This document shows, piece by piece, positions 24,225 through 32,499 of a DNA stretch of 64,000 nucleotides (the stretch's first letter is position 1; each line of letters starts with the position of its first letter). The notes beneath the pieces are model-generated. The model ran no database searches. It was given only the letters and a program-made list of their open reading frames with translations, and was not told the origin of the DNA. Source of the stretch: G016234445 sp964438865 (GTDB lineage Bacteria; Chloroflexota; Dehalococcoidia; Tepidiformales; Tepidiformaceae). Both the position numbers and the translations under genes were made by a program. Where the stretch lies: contig CAYTMI010000001.1 of NCBI GenBank assembly GCA_964438865.1, positions 611,895-675,894 of the forward strand, given 5' to 3'.

Positions 24225-24807
24225 CGGCTACCACCTTTCGCATCCGCCGGAGGGCGCGGAGGAGAAGCGCCCGGACCGCCCCCTCGCGGCGGCCGACAAT
24301 GCGCCCGATCTCTTCGTGGCTGAGGTTGCCGTAGAAGCGGAGGACCACCACCTCGCGCTGTTCCGCGGTGAGATCCCTCATGCAGCGAAGGATAAGCCGG
24401 TGGGCCTCCTCGCGGTCGAATGTGGAGGGGTCGTGCACTTCGACCATGTCCTCGGTCAATGGTTCTTCCCACCGGGTGGCGTTTCGCCAATACGTCTTGA
24501 GTTCATTCCGGGCAATGGCGAAGATCCACGGCCGGAACTTGCGAGACCCCTTCCGGTAGCTGCGGGCCGAACGCCATGCCTTGAAGAAGACCGTTGAAAG
24601 GATGTCCTCCGCGGCGGAAGCATCGTGGCACTGTCCGCGGAGGTAGAGATAGAGGTCGTCGGCGAGGAGCCGGTAGATTTCGGCAAAGGCGCTACGGTCG
24701 CCGGCGGCGGTGCGGGCAGCGAGGTCATCGAGGCGAACTGATGCCTCCGCGGCGAGTGCGGGATCGGCAAGGGCGAGGGGGACGGCCACCCCGGCGGGAC
24801 TGTTCAT
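24211..24807 (-). CDS. ECF-type RNA polymerase sigma factor (module 2)
   Basis: A 198-residue ECF sigma factor. Region 2 is seen in AFAEIYRLLADDLYLYLRG, EDILSTVFFKAW and PWIFAIARNELKTYWR. Region 4 is seen in LTAEQREVVVLRFYGNLSHEEIGRIVG. The start is ATG 24807. It is cotranscribed and overlapping with the FecR-like gene and divergent from the TadG-like gene. The 223-base region between them holds both promoters. No clear consensus was identified there. Confidence 0.93.
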   Translation of the reverse strand: MNSPAGVAVPLALADPALAAEASVRLDDLAARTAAGDRSAFAEIYRLLADDLYLYLRGQCHDASAAEDILSTVFFKAWRSARSYRKGSRKFRPWIFAIARNELKTYWRNATRWEEPLTEDMVEVHDPSTFDREEAHRLILRCMRDLTAEQREVVVLRFYGNLSHEEIGRIVGRREGAVRALLLRALRRMRKVVADVAD

Positions 24808-25030
24808 GGACGGTGTCCCGCCGGGTCTCGGACCATCTCCCGCGTAGCCCGCCCTGCGGCTCTCAGGGACGGCGATGCGGTCATCTCAAGCCATTCTAGG
24901 GGCCAATAGAGGCGCTGGACCGGGGGTTTACAGCCCTGTCACCGGGGCACCACCAGACCTCTCCGCAACCGCCATAACAGCTGACGTTGTGGAAGGTAGT
25001 GTCTGGTAGAAGCGTCTGAGGGAGCTAGGA

Positions 25031-26086
25031 ATGCGATCGTTGTTGAGCGGGCCATTGCGGCGGGGTTGGGGTTCCGAGCGGGGACAGGTGCTCGCGCTCT
25101 TCGGCATGGGGCTGGCAGGGTTCATCGGTCTCGTGGGCCTCTCGGTCGACATGGGCCAGGTTGTCTTCGCCCGAACGGACCTGCAGAAGCTGGCAGACTC
25201 GGCGACCTTCGCGGCCGCCCAAGACCTCCCGGACAGTACGAAGGCGACGGCGGCGGCCAACACCTACGGGCACTCCGACCAGTTCCCGGGCACGCTCACG
25301 GTGGTCATCAGCCAGACCTACGGGGCGAACGACACGGTAGAAGTGACCGCTTCGCGGCGGGTGAACTACTGGTTCCTGAAGGCGGTTGGGCTGGATGGGA
25401 TGACCGTGACCGCGAAGGCGAAGGCCCGCGCGATGAACTACGCGGGCGGCGCCGGGCTCCTCCCCTGGGGCTTCATCGCGAGCAACGAAGACAACAGCAA
25501 GCTGCTCCAAAACTCCTGCTATACCGGCCAGACTGAGGAGGGCGTGCCCACCTTCCAGCAGAACGTCCCGTGCACGGTGAAGTACGGGGCAGGGACGAAC
25601 GCCGGGGGCGACTTCGGGGCACTCGCCCTCGACGGCACGGGCGCGAACATCTACCGCGAATCGATCGCGAAGGGCTCCACCAAGACCTTCATGAAGGGCC
25701 AGCAGGTGGACGCCGAGACCGGCAACATGCAGGGTCCGACCGGCCAGGGACTCGCGGACCGCCTGGCCCTGCCGGCGATCCTTCCTTGCCCGGGCAATCT
25801 GCGCAGCCAGGTGTTGACGACGGACCCTGTGAGCGGGGCCTCCAGCATCACCTCCGGCTGCGAGTCCAGCCCCCGGATCGGGATCATCCCGGTGGTCAAC
25901 AAAATTGACAACCCGCAGAAGTCCACGATCCTCGGTTTCGCGTTCGTCTTCATCGAGGGCACGAGCGGAAGCGGCGGCGGCTCGAGCGTGAACGTCTACT
26001 TCGTCAAGTTCGTCACCATACTTCCGAACGGCGTCTACACCGGGACCACCAGCAGCGGGGCGACGGCGATCAAGCTCGTCGAGTGA
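25031..26086 (+). CDS. TadE/TadG-like pilus-assembly family protein
   Basis: A 351-residue protein beginning with the TadG-type N-terminus. RGQVLALFGMGLAGFIGLVG forms the single membrane span, followed by LSVDMGQVVFARTDLQKLAD. The rest is exported. Four or more Cys residues in the distal half may form disulfides. TadE/G proteins usually serve Flp/Tad pili, but no other tad gene is in the window, so it may act alone at the surface. GGGAGCTAGGA precedes ATG 25031. Divergent transcription from an ECF sigma gene makes control by that factor plausible. Confidence 0.85.
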   Translation: MRSLLSGPLRRGWGSERGQVLALFGMGLAGFIGLVGLSVDMGQVVFARTDLQKLADSATFAAAQDLPDSTKATAAANTYGHSDQFPGTLTVVISQTYGANDTVEVTASRRVNYWFLKAVGLDGMTVTAKAKARAMNYAGGAGLLPWGFIASNEDNSKLLQNSCYTGQTEEGVPTFQQNVPCTVKYGAGTNAGGDFGALALDGTGANIYRESIAKGSTKTFMKGQQVDAETGNMQGPTGQGLADRLALPAILPCPGNLRSQVLTTDPVSGASSITSGCESSPRIGIIPVVNKIDNPQKSTILGFAFVFIEGTSGSGGGSSVNVYFVKFVTILPNGVYTGTTSSGATAIKLVE

Positions 26087-26106
26087 CGGCGGGCTGAAGC
26101 CGGGGT

Positions 26107-26418
26107 TCAGGCGCGGAAGGCCTCGACGCAGCGGACGCCGCCGGGCCCGGCGAGGGCGGAGTGGGGGAAGCCCGCCGGCAGATCGAGGCGGTCGCCGGGG
26201 CGCATCTCCAGCCGCTCGCGCGCGCCGACGATGAAGGTGATTGACCCACTGGCCACAAACAGCAGCTTCGCGGCTTCGTGGACGTGCTGGGGGAAGGCGG
26301 TGGCGCCGGGAGTGACCCACCAGGACGCGCTCAGGCCCTCTGCCCGGAAGACGGCTTCGAGGGCGGCGTCCGTGGGGCGCTCGGCGTGGGACCAGCGGCG
26401 GAGGACGGGCGGCTCCAC
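26107..26418 (-). CDS. Small cupin-domain protein
   Basis: A 103-residue single cupin barrel. Motif 1 is in TAFPQHVHEAAKLLFVASG with two His. Motif 2 is MRPGDRLDLPAGFPHSA. It is probably a metal-binding protein or small-molecule isomerase/dioxygenase, substrate unknown. The GTG start at 26418 follows the MenA stop after two bases (TAA-TC-GTG), so it is the second gene of that operon. It is convergent with the TadG-like gene, 20 bases apart. Confidence 0.85.
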   Translation of the reverse strand: MEPPVLRRWSHAERPTDAALEAVFRAEGLSASWWVTPGATAFPQHVHEAAKLLFVASGSITFIVGARERLEMRPGDRLDLPAGFPHSALAGPGGVRCVEAFRA

Positions 26419-26420
26419 GA

Positions 26421-27359
26421 TTACGTCCGTTCGATGACCGCGCCGGCGAGCAACCCCGCGGCGAGCAAGGCCCCGAAGCGCATGTGTAGCTGGGCCGAAA
26501 GAAAGAGCGCCATGTTCAGCTTCCTCGGGTTCCCGCCGGCCCTCACGACGCGGACGATCGGGCGGGTCAGCGGGATCGTGGCGAGGGCGATGAGGGCGGG
26601 CCATGCCATCGCATCCACCACGACAGCGACGATGAGCGCGGCATAGGCGGCGGCGAGGAGGCCGTACATTTCGCGGTTCGCCCACTTCCGCCCGATGAGC
26701 GTGGCGAGGGTCCGCTTGCCTACCTTGCGGTCGTGTTCGATGTCGCGGAGGTTGTTGGCGTGGAGGATGGCGGTGACGAGGAAGGCGACGGGCAGGGAGG
26801 CGACGATGGGCTCCCATGCCCAGGATTCGGCCTGGACGAAGTAGGCGCCGAGGACCATCACCGGGCCCATGAAGACGAAGACGGTGGCTTCGCCGAGGGC
26901 AAGGTAGGCGAGGTGCACGGGCGCGCCTGTATAGAGGAAGCCGGCGAGGACGCTTGCCACGCCAAGCCAGAGCAGGCTCCAGTCCGTTGTGGCGCAGAGC
27001 ACGAGGCCAACCGCCGCCCCCAGGACGAAGGCAGCCACCCCCGCCGCGAGGATGCCCTTCGGCGGGACGATCCCCCGCTGGATGAACCCGGCGGGGCCGA
27101 GCGAATCGGCGCTGTCCGCGCCCTTCCGGTGGTCGTAGTAGTCGTTGACGAAGTTCGTCCCGGCGTGAATGGCGACCGACCCGGCGAGGGCGAGCAGCGC
27201 CTTCCACCAGGAGAACACGTCGCCCGCGGCGAGCAGCGTCCCGACGACGACGGGGACCACCGAGGCGGTGAACGAAAACGGCCTCGCCGCCTGCCACCAG
27301 AGACGGAGGCCGGTTGGCGGAGCGGGGACAACGGGAGGAGCAGTGGGGACGGCAGCCAT
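26421..27359 (-). CDS. menA: MenA/UbiA-type prenyltransferase
   Basis: An integral-membrane prenyltransferase of 312 residues with about eight or nine hydrophobic spans. It has the two Mg-diphosphate-binding Asp motifs NDYYDHRKGAD and NNLRDIEHDRK. The sequence fits 1,4-dihydroxy-2-naphthoate prenyltransferase, which makes demethylmenaquinone. Another UbiA-family substrate remains possible. TAAGCT lies 8 bases before ATG 27359, so the mRNA is probably leaderless. It is divergent from the carboxylase gene. Confidence 0.87.
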   Translation of the reverse strand: MAAVPTAPPVVPAPPTGLRLWWQAARPFSFTASVVPVVVGTLLAAGDVFSWWKALLALAGSVAIHAGTNFVNDYYDHRKGADSADSLGPAGFIQRGIVPPKGILAAGVAAFVLGAAVGLVLCATTDWSLLWLGVASVLAGFLYTGAPVHLAYLALGEATVFVFMGPVMVLGAYFVQAESWAWEPIVASLPVAFLVTAILHANNLRDIEHDRKVGKRTLATLIGRKWANREMYGLLAAAYAALIVAVVVDAMAWPALIALATIPLTRPIVRVVRAGGNPRKLNMALFLSAQLHMRFGALLAAGLLAGAVIERT

Positions 27360-27367
27360 AGCCGCGT

Positions 27368-27373
27368 AGCTTA
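27368..27373 (-). promoter_or_regulatory. TANNNT -10 element (TAAGCT), near-leaderless
   Basis: On the minus strand TAAGCT is followed by 8 bases and then ATG 27359. Confidence 0.5.
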
Positions 27374-27459
27374 ACCGAGCGGCGAGGGAAGCGGCGCGCG
27401 CCCGACCCGGCTAGGATGAGCGGCACACCACCGTTTCGCCGACCAAGGAATCCAAACCC

Positions 27460-30400
27460 ATGAGTGTCACCTCCCTCCTTGTCGCCAACAGGGGCGAAAT
27501 TGCCATCCGCGTGATGCGGGCCGCCGCCGAAATGGGCATCCGCAGCGTCGCCGTCTATTCGGAAGACGACGCCCAATCGCTCCACACCCGGAAGGCCGAC
27601 GAAGCCCGGGCACTCCGCGGCACCGGCGCCGCCGCCTACCTCGACATGGACCAACTGGTCGCCGCGGCGAAGGGCGCGGGCTGCGATGCCGTCCACCCCG
27701 GCTACGGGTTCCTCAGTGAAAACGCCAGTTTCGCCCGGCGCTGTGCCGAGGCCGGGCTCACCTTCGTGGGCCCAAAACCGGAAACGCTCGACCTCTTCGG
27801 CGACAAGGGCCAGGCGCGGGCGTTGGCCGAACGGGTTGGCGTACCCGTGCTCCCGGGCACCTCGGGGCCGACCACGCTGGAAGAAGCGCACGCCTTCCTC
27901 GCCTCGCTGGGCGTGGGCGGTGCGGTGATGGTGAAGGCCCTCGCGGGCGGCGGCGGGCGGGGCATGCGCCCGGTCCAGCGCCCCGGCGACCTCGACGAAG
28001 CCTACCGCCGCTGCCAGTCGGAAGCGCGTTCTGCTTTCGGCAACGGCGATGTGTATGTCGAACAGCTGATCCCCCACGCGCGCCACATTGAGGTGCAGGT
28101 GGTCGGCGACGGCTCCGGGCAGGTGAGCCACCTCTGGGAGCGCGAATGCAGCATCCAGCGCCGGAACCAGAAGCTGATCGAAGTCGCGCCCAGCCCGGGG
28201 CTGCCTCCGCTGCTTCGGGACCGGCTGACGGCGGCGGCGGTGCGGTTGGCGGAAGAAGCGAACTTCCTGAACATCGGCACCTTCGAATTCCTCGTCGACG
28301 CCGATGCCCATGACCTCGCCGCTTTCGCCTTCATCGAAGCGAACCCCCGGCTGCAGGTCGAACACACGGTGACGGAAGAGGTGACCGGCATCGACCTCGT
28401 CCGGACGCAGCTCCAGATCGCGGGCGGGCAATCGCTCCGGGAGATGGGGCTGGAACAGGCACAGGTGCCGGCCCCGCGCGGGTTCGCGATGCAGGTGCGG
28501 GTGAACATGGAGACGATGGACGCCGCCGGCAACGCGCGGCCCACGGGCGGCACCCTCTCCGCCTTCGAGCCCCCTGCCGGGTCCGGCCTCCGCGTCGACA
28601 CCTTCGGCTACGCGGGCTACACCACCAGCCCGAGCTTCGACTCCCTCCTCGCCAAGCTCATCGCCCACGCGCCGGGGGCAGACTTCGCCGACGTGGTGCG
28701 CCGCGCCTACCGGGGGCTGTGCGAGTTCCGGGTCGAAGGCGTGCGGACGAACATTCCCTTCCTCCAGAACATCCTCCAGCACCCCGACTTCGCCGCGAAC
28801 CGGGTCTACACGCGCTTCGTCGAAGAGCACATGGCCGAACTCGCGGTCGCGCCGGGGGACGACGGCCACCCCAAACTCTTCTTCGAACAGCCCGCGGCCC
28901 GGCCGCAGCCCGCCGCCTCGGCCCTCGCGGGGGCGAAGATCGACACCTCCGACCCCCTGGCGATCCTCCACCACGGCAAGGCGAGTGGCCCCGAACCCGC
29001 GGCTGCCGCGGCCCTCGCCGAGGCGCCGGCCGGTTCGGTGGCCGTGCGGGCGCCGCTCCAGGGCACCATCGTCAGCATCGACGTGCGGGAGGGCGACACC
29101 GTCCGCAAGGGCCAGCAGTTGTTCGTGATGGAGGCGATGAAGATGGAACACGTCATCGCCGCGGAGCGCAGCGGCCGCGTCCACGGGCTGGCGGTGGGTG
29201 TGCGCGACGCCGTTTTCGAAGGCCACCCGCTCGCCTTCATCGAAGTCGCCGCGGTGGAATCGGAGGAGGACCGGACAGAGCAGGCGGTCGACCTCGACCA
29301 CATCCGCCCGGACCTCGCCGAGGTGCTCGCCCGCCACCGGATCGGGCTGGACGAAGCCCGCCCCGACGCCGTCGCCCGGCGCCGCAAGACGAAGCAGCGG
29401 ACGGCGCGCGAAAACGTCAACGACCTCTGCGACCCCGGCAGCTTCATCGAATACGGCCCGCTGGTGATCGCGGCCCAGCGGCGGCGGCGGACGGTCGAAG
29501 ACCTCATCGAAAAGACGCCCGCCGACGGGATGATCGCGGGCATCGGCACCGTCAACGGCGACCTCTTCGATGAGTCGAAGGCGCGCTTCATCGCCATGTC
29601 CTACGACTACACGGTGCTGGCCGGCACCCAGGGCACCCAGAACCACCGCAAGAAGGACCGGATGTTCGAACTGGCGGAGGAGTGGCGCCTGCCCGTGGTG
29701 TTCTTCACGGAAGGCGGCGGCGGCCGGCCCGGCGACACCGACGGCGTCGGCGTCGCGGGGCTGGACTGCATGGCCTTCAACTACTTTGGGCGGCTGAGCG
29801 GGCTCGTGCCCCTCGTCGGGATCACCTCCGGGCGCTGCTTCGCCGGGAACGCGGCCCTCCTCGGCTGCTGCGACGTGGTGATCGCGACGAAGGGTTCGAA
29901 CATCGGCATGGGCGGCCCGGCGATGATCGAAGGCGGCGGGCTCGGGATCTTCCGCCCGGAGGAGGTCGGCCCGATGGAGGTCCAGGTGCCGAACGGCGTC
30001 GTCGACATCCCCGTCGAAGACGAAGCCGAGGCCGTGGCCGTCGTCAAGAAGTACCTCTCCTACTTCCAGGGGGCGGTCGCGAAGTGGGAATGCGCCGACC
30101 AGCGCCTCCTCCGCGGGATCATCCCGGAAAATCGGCTCCGCACCTACGACGTCCGCGCCGTCATCGAAACCCTCGCCGACACCGGGTCAGTGCTGGAACT
30201 CCGGCGCCACTTCGGACTGGGGATGGTGACTGCCTTCGCGCGGATCGAAGGCCGGCCCGTGGGGATCGTCGCGAACAACCCCGTCCATCTCGCGGGGGCG
30301 ATCGAAAGCGACGGCGCCGACAAGGCCGCCCGCTTCATGCAGCTCTGCGACGCCTTCGACATCCCCCTGCTCTTCCTCTGCGACACGCCCGGGATCATGG

Positions 30401-30858
30401 TGGGGCCGGAGGTGGAGAAGACCGCGCTCGTCCGCCACGCCGCCCGGATGTTCGTGACCGGCGCGAGCGTGACCGTGCCCTTCTTCACCATCGTCCTGCG
30501 CAAGTCGTATGGGCTGGGGGCGCAGGCGATGGCGGGCGGGAGCTTCAAGGCTCCGTTCTTCGCCGTCTCCTGGCCGACCGGGGAGTTCGGCGGCATGGGC
30601 CTGGAAGGGGCCGTGAAGCTGGGCTACCGGAACGAACTGGCGGCCCTGGAGGACCCGGCCGAACGGACCGCGCTGTACGACGAGATGGTGGCGCGCAGCT
30701 ACGAACGCGGCAAGGCCGCGAACACCGCTTCGCACTTCGAAATCGACGACGTGATCGACCCGATCGAGTCGCGCCGCTGGGTCTCGCGGGGCCTACGCTC
30801 CGTGCCGCCCCCGAACCGCACCGGGGCCAAGAAGCGTCCCTGCATCGACACCTGGTAA
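27460..30858 (+). CDS. Single-chain acyl-CoA carboxylase (BC-BCCP-CT fusion)
   Basis: One 1132-residue polypeptide holds all the parts of a biotin-dependent acyl-CoA carboxylase. Biotin carboxylase occupies about 1-455 (LLVANRGEIAIRV, ALAGGGGRGM, FIEANPRLQVEH). The biotin carrier domain lies at about 525-605, with the biotinyl Lys in VMEAMKMEH near 561. Carboxyltransferase occupies about 640-1120 (MGGPAMIEGGGLG, CDTPGIMVGPEVEK). Similar single-chain enzymes, such as the mycobacterial long-chain acyl-CoA carboxylase, accept several acyl-CoAs. The substrate here is unknown. AAGGA precedes ATG 27460. It is divergent from menA. Confidence 0.93.
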   Translation: MSVTSLLVANRGEIAIRVMRAAAEMGIRSVAVYSEDDAQSLHTRKADEARALRGTGAAAYLDMDQLVAAAKGAGCDAVHPGYGFLSENASFARRCAEAGLTFVGPKPETLDLFGDKGQARALAERVGVPVLPGTSGPTTLEEAHAFLASLGVGGAVMVKALAGGGGRGMRPVQRPGDLDEAYRRCQSEARSAFGNGDVYVEQLIPHARHIEVQVVGDGSGQVSHLWERECSIQRRNQKLIEVAPSPGLPPLLRDRLTAAAVRLAEEANFLNIGTFEFLVDADAHDLAAFAFIEANPRLQVEHTVTEEVTGIDLVRTQLQIAGGQSLREMGLEQAQVPAPRGFAMQVRVNMETMDAAGNARPTGGTLSAFEPPAGSGLRVDTFGYAGYTTSPSFDSLLAKLIAHAPGADFADVVRRAYRGLCEFRVEGVRTNIPFLQNILQHPDFAANRVYTRFVEEHMAELAVAPGDDGHPKLFFEQPAARPQPAASALAGAKIDTSDPLAILHHGKASGPEPAAAAALAEAPAGSVAVRAPLQGTIVSIDVREGDTVRKGQQLFVMEAMKMEHVIAAERSGRVHGLAVGVRDAVFEGHPLAFIEVAAVESEEDRTEQAVDLDHIRPDLAEVLARHRIGLDEARPDAVARRRKTKQRTARENVNDLCDPGSFIEYGPLVIAAQRRRRTVEDLIEKTPADGMIAGIGTVNGDLFDESKARFIAMSYDYTVLAGTQGTQNHRKKDRMFELAEEWRLPVVFFTEGGGGRPGDTDGVGVAGLDCMAFNYFGRLSGLVPLVGITSGRCFAGNAALLGCCDVVIATKGSNIGMGGPAMIEGGGLGIFRPEEVGPMEVQVPNGVVDIPVEDEAEAVAVVKKYLSYFQGAVAKWECADQRLLRGIIPENRLRTYDVRAVIETLADTGSVLELRRHFGLGMVTAFARIEGRPVGIVANNPVHLAGAIESDGADKAARFMQLCDAFDIPLLFLCDTPGIMVGPEVEKTALVRHAARMFVTGASVTVPFFTIVLRKSYGLGAQAMAGGSFKAPFFAVSWPTGEFGGMGLEGAVKLGYRNELAALEDPAERTALYDEMVARSYERGKAANTASHFEIDDVIDPIESRRWVSRGLRSVPPPNRTGAKKRPCIDTW

Positions 30859-30885
30859 GGGGCGGGGGCTCAGCGGCGGCGAAGC

Positions 30886-31227
30886 TCACACCGGCGCAGC
30901 GTCGGGAAATTGTTCGTCCGGCGGCTGCGACGCCGTGGGCTGCTCGGGAATAGTTCCAAAGCTGTCTTCGTAAGACCGAACTTTCTCGGTCAGGAGCTTG
31001 GCAAATACTTTCAAGTGCTGGGGGGACATGTAAATGCGCGCTTGCTGTTCGACGACGACGTGTTCGAGGGTTGCGGCCTTCATCTGTCCGAGGGTTATTA
31101 CGACATCGAACACCGATAGCAGAATATCAATGGAGTTGGTGTAGAACGTCGCCAGCGTCGGCGATTCAATCTTCTCCATGGACTGCACGGCGGCTTGTGT
31201 CCTTCCCGGGATCTGAGACTGAGTCAT
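30886..31227 (-). CDS. DUF3467 protein, third gene of the TA-like operon
   Basis: A 113-residue protein of the DUF3467 family. It is recognised by FYTNSIDILLSVFDVVITLGQ and the closing MSPQHLKVFAKLLTEKVRSYED. The function is unknown. ATG 31227 overlaps the XRE gene stop as ATGA, so it is translated as part of the toxin-antitoxin-like operon. Base composition is less GC-rich than the flanking genes. The disordered C-terminus is Pro/Gln-rich. Confidence 0.85.
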   Translation of the reverse strand: MTQSQIPGRTQAAVQSMEKIESPTLATFYTNSIDILLSVFDVVITLGQMKAATLEHVVVEQQARIYMSPQHLKVFAKLLTEKVRSYEDSFGTIPEQPTASQPPDEQFPDAAPV

Positions 31228-31811
31228 CGCCGATAACCTCCAACTGCTTGTGGTTCAATGTCACGCGCAATGCTTGGGGTGCTGTTTCCTCGGGTGGCAA
31301 GGTCGATCGGGATCACCCTGACCCCGACGAGGTCAAACGGCAGCTGGCCACTTGAGGCTGGCAAAGTCCTGTGCGTGCCTGTGGATGAGACGGCTATAGG
31401 TGCCACAGTCGTCGTATCGGTGGCCGGCAACGCGTCAACCAACAGTACCGCGTCTCGGTTGAAGTCCACCGGAGCCAAGTGATCGGCCGTCAAGGTTGAC
31501 ATGTGGTTCAGGAGATCGCTGAACGGAACGAATCTCACCACTAGCGCAACGTCGAATGCCGACGCCAACTTCTTCAGAGTGGTGAGGGATGGACGGCCGT
31601 AGTCGGGATCCTCGAGTTTGGAAATTGCAGACTGCCTGGAGCCGATGAGGGAAGCGAGCTGCGCCTGGGTCCAGCCTCGCTCGTCCCGAGTGGCTCTGAT
31701 TTGGAAGGCCAGACCCTGGTCAATATGTTCTTCCACATAGAGATCCCGGTACTCCTTATCCTCAAGGCTCCGAATGACCTGCCTACGCTGAGAAGTCGTG
31801 CGGCGTGACAT
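31224..31811 (-). CDS. XRE-family antitoxin-like regulator (HigA type) with C-terminal extension
   Basis: A 195-residue protein. The HTH_3 domain spans about residues 38-100 (IRATRDERGWTQAQLASLIGSRQSAISKLED). An extension of about 95 residues of unknown fold follows (VPFSDLLNHMSTL onward). It is preceded by a RelE/HigB-like gene whose end it overlaps by 29 bases. That order, toxin first, is typical of HigBA systems. ATG 31811 was chosen because AAGGAGGGAGG lies directly upstream. The long extension is unusual for HigA and may contact the DUF3467 protein. Confidence 0.87.
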   Translation of the reverse strand: MSRRTTSQRRQVIRSLEDKEYRDLYVEEHIDQGLAFQIRATRDERGWTQAQLASLIGSRQSAISKLEDPDYGRPSLTTLKKLASAFDVALVVRFVPFSDLLNHMSTLTADHLAPVDFNRDAVLLVDALPATDTTTVAPIAVSSTGTHRTLPASSGQLPFDLVGVRVIPIDLATRGNSTPSIARDIEPQAVGGYRR

Positions 31812-32184
31812 GGTTCCTTCCTCCCTCCTTAATCTCTGCCCTTCGGAGTTGACATGTCGCAGCGGCGGAGCGTGGTTCGATCGCGCCACCTCTCTCCTCA
31901 GCGCCCATGAGAATGGTCACCTCCTGCCGTTCGGGACCGAAGCAAAAGAAGGGCCGATACTGGATGTTCTCTGCCTCAAACCGAATCTCGTAAATGTCAT
32001 TCCACTCCGTACCTGTCATGGCGCCAGATTTGTGCCCCCACTGTTCCTTCTTTAATGCCTGCAAATACGTGATTCTGCTGTGGAATTTTGCGCGAGCCCT
32101 CTTGGAGGAGAGGCCCTTTGCCCAGTCTGCGATGACGTTCACACCTGAGTCGTTCACATAATCGAGGAACGTCCAAATCGGCAT
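31783..32184 (-). CDS. RelE/HigB-like toxin
   Basis: A 133-residue RelE/ParE-superfamily protein. The N-terminus MPIWTFLDYVNDSG, the mid SRITYLQALKKEQWG, and the core strands NDIYEIRFEAENIQYRPFFCFGP fit HigB-type mRNA interferases. A C-terminal tail of about 30 residues, rich in Arg and His, is added. It probably cleaves ribosome-bound mRNA and is neutralised by the XRE protein. ATG 32184 follows about 18 bases after the predicted transcription start, without a clear ribosome-binding site. The inverted repeats at 32209-32252 lie over the promoter. Confidence 0.82.
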   Translation of the reverse strand: MPIWTFLDYVNDSGVNVIADWAKGLSSKRARAKFHSRITYLQALKKEQWGHKSGAMTGTEWNDIYEIRFEAENIQYRPFFCFGPERQEVTILMGAEERGGAIEPRSAAATCQLRRAEIKEGGRNHVTPHDFSA

Positions 32185-32208
32185 CGCCCGGACGCTAGCA
32201 CGAAAACA

Positions 32209-32252
32209 TGATACCACCAAGCCTCGTCCAGGGTATCACAAAAAACTGATAC
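32209..32252. promoter_or_regulatory. Operator/promoter of the TA-like operon
   Basis: Two interlocked inverted repeats are present: TGATACC-N16-GGTATCA (32209-32238) and GTATCA-N8-TGATAC (32233-32252). On the minus strand the left half-site reads TATCAT (32214 to 32209), a TANNNT -10 element. Binding by the XRE protein would cover the promoter, as in autorepressed HigBA operons. Confidence 0.7.
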
Positions 32253-32499
32253 GCGGCGAAAGGCCCCTTGCTTTGGCCCTGCCGCTCACTGGCCGAGCTG
32301 CCTGTTGAAGGCTTGCGTCGCGGCAGCCGGCTCAGAGGCCGGCACGATGCCCGGCTCGTCCTGCAAGCGGATTCCGACCCCCCGGCGTTCTCCTACTTGC
32401 ACCCGGTGGTATAGTTGCTTTCCTGCCCTGCGCCACGGGGCACCCGCGGGAGTCAATCCGGCGGACGGGCGCAGGCTGCGGTGGTCCCCGAGCCCATCT

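Noticed and set aside
26107..29646. 1179-codon open frame on the minus strand
   Set aside because: It is antisense to the carboxylase and menA and carries no family motif except at its very end, where the cupin frame is real. High GC content keeps antisense frames open.
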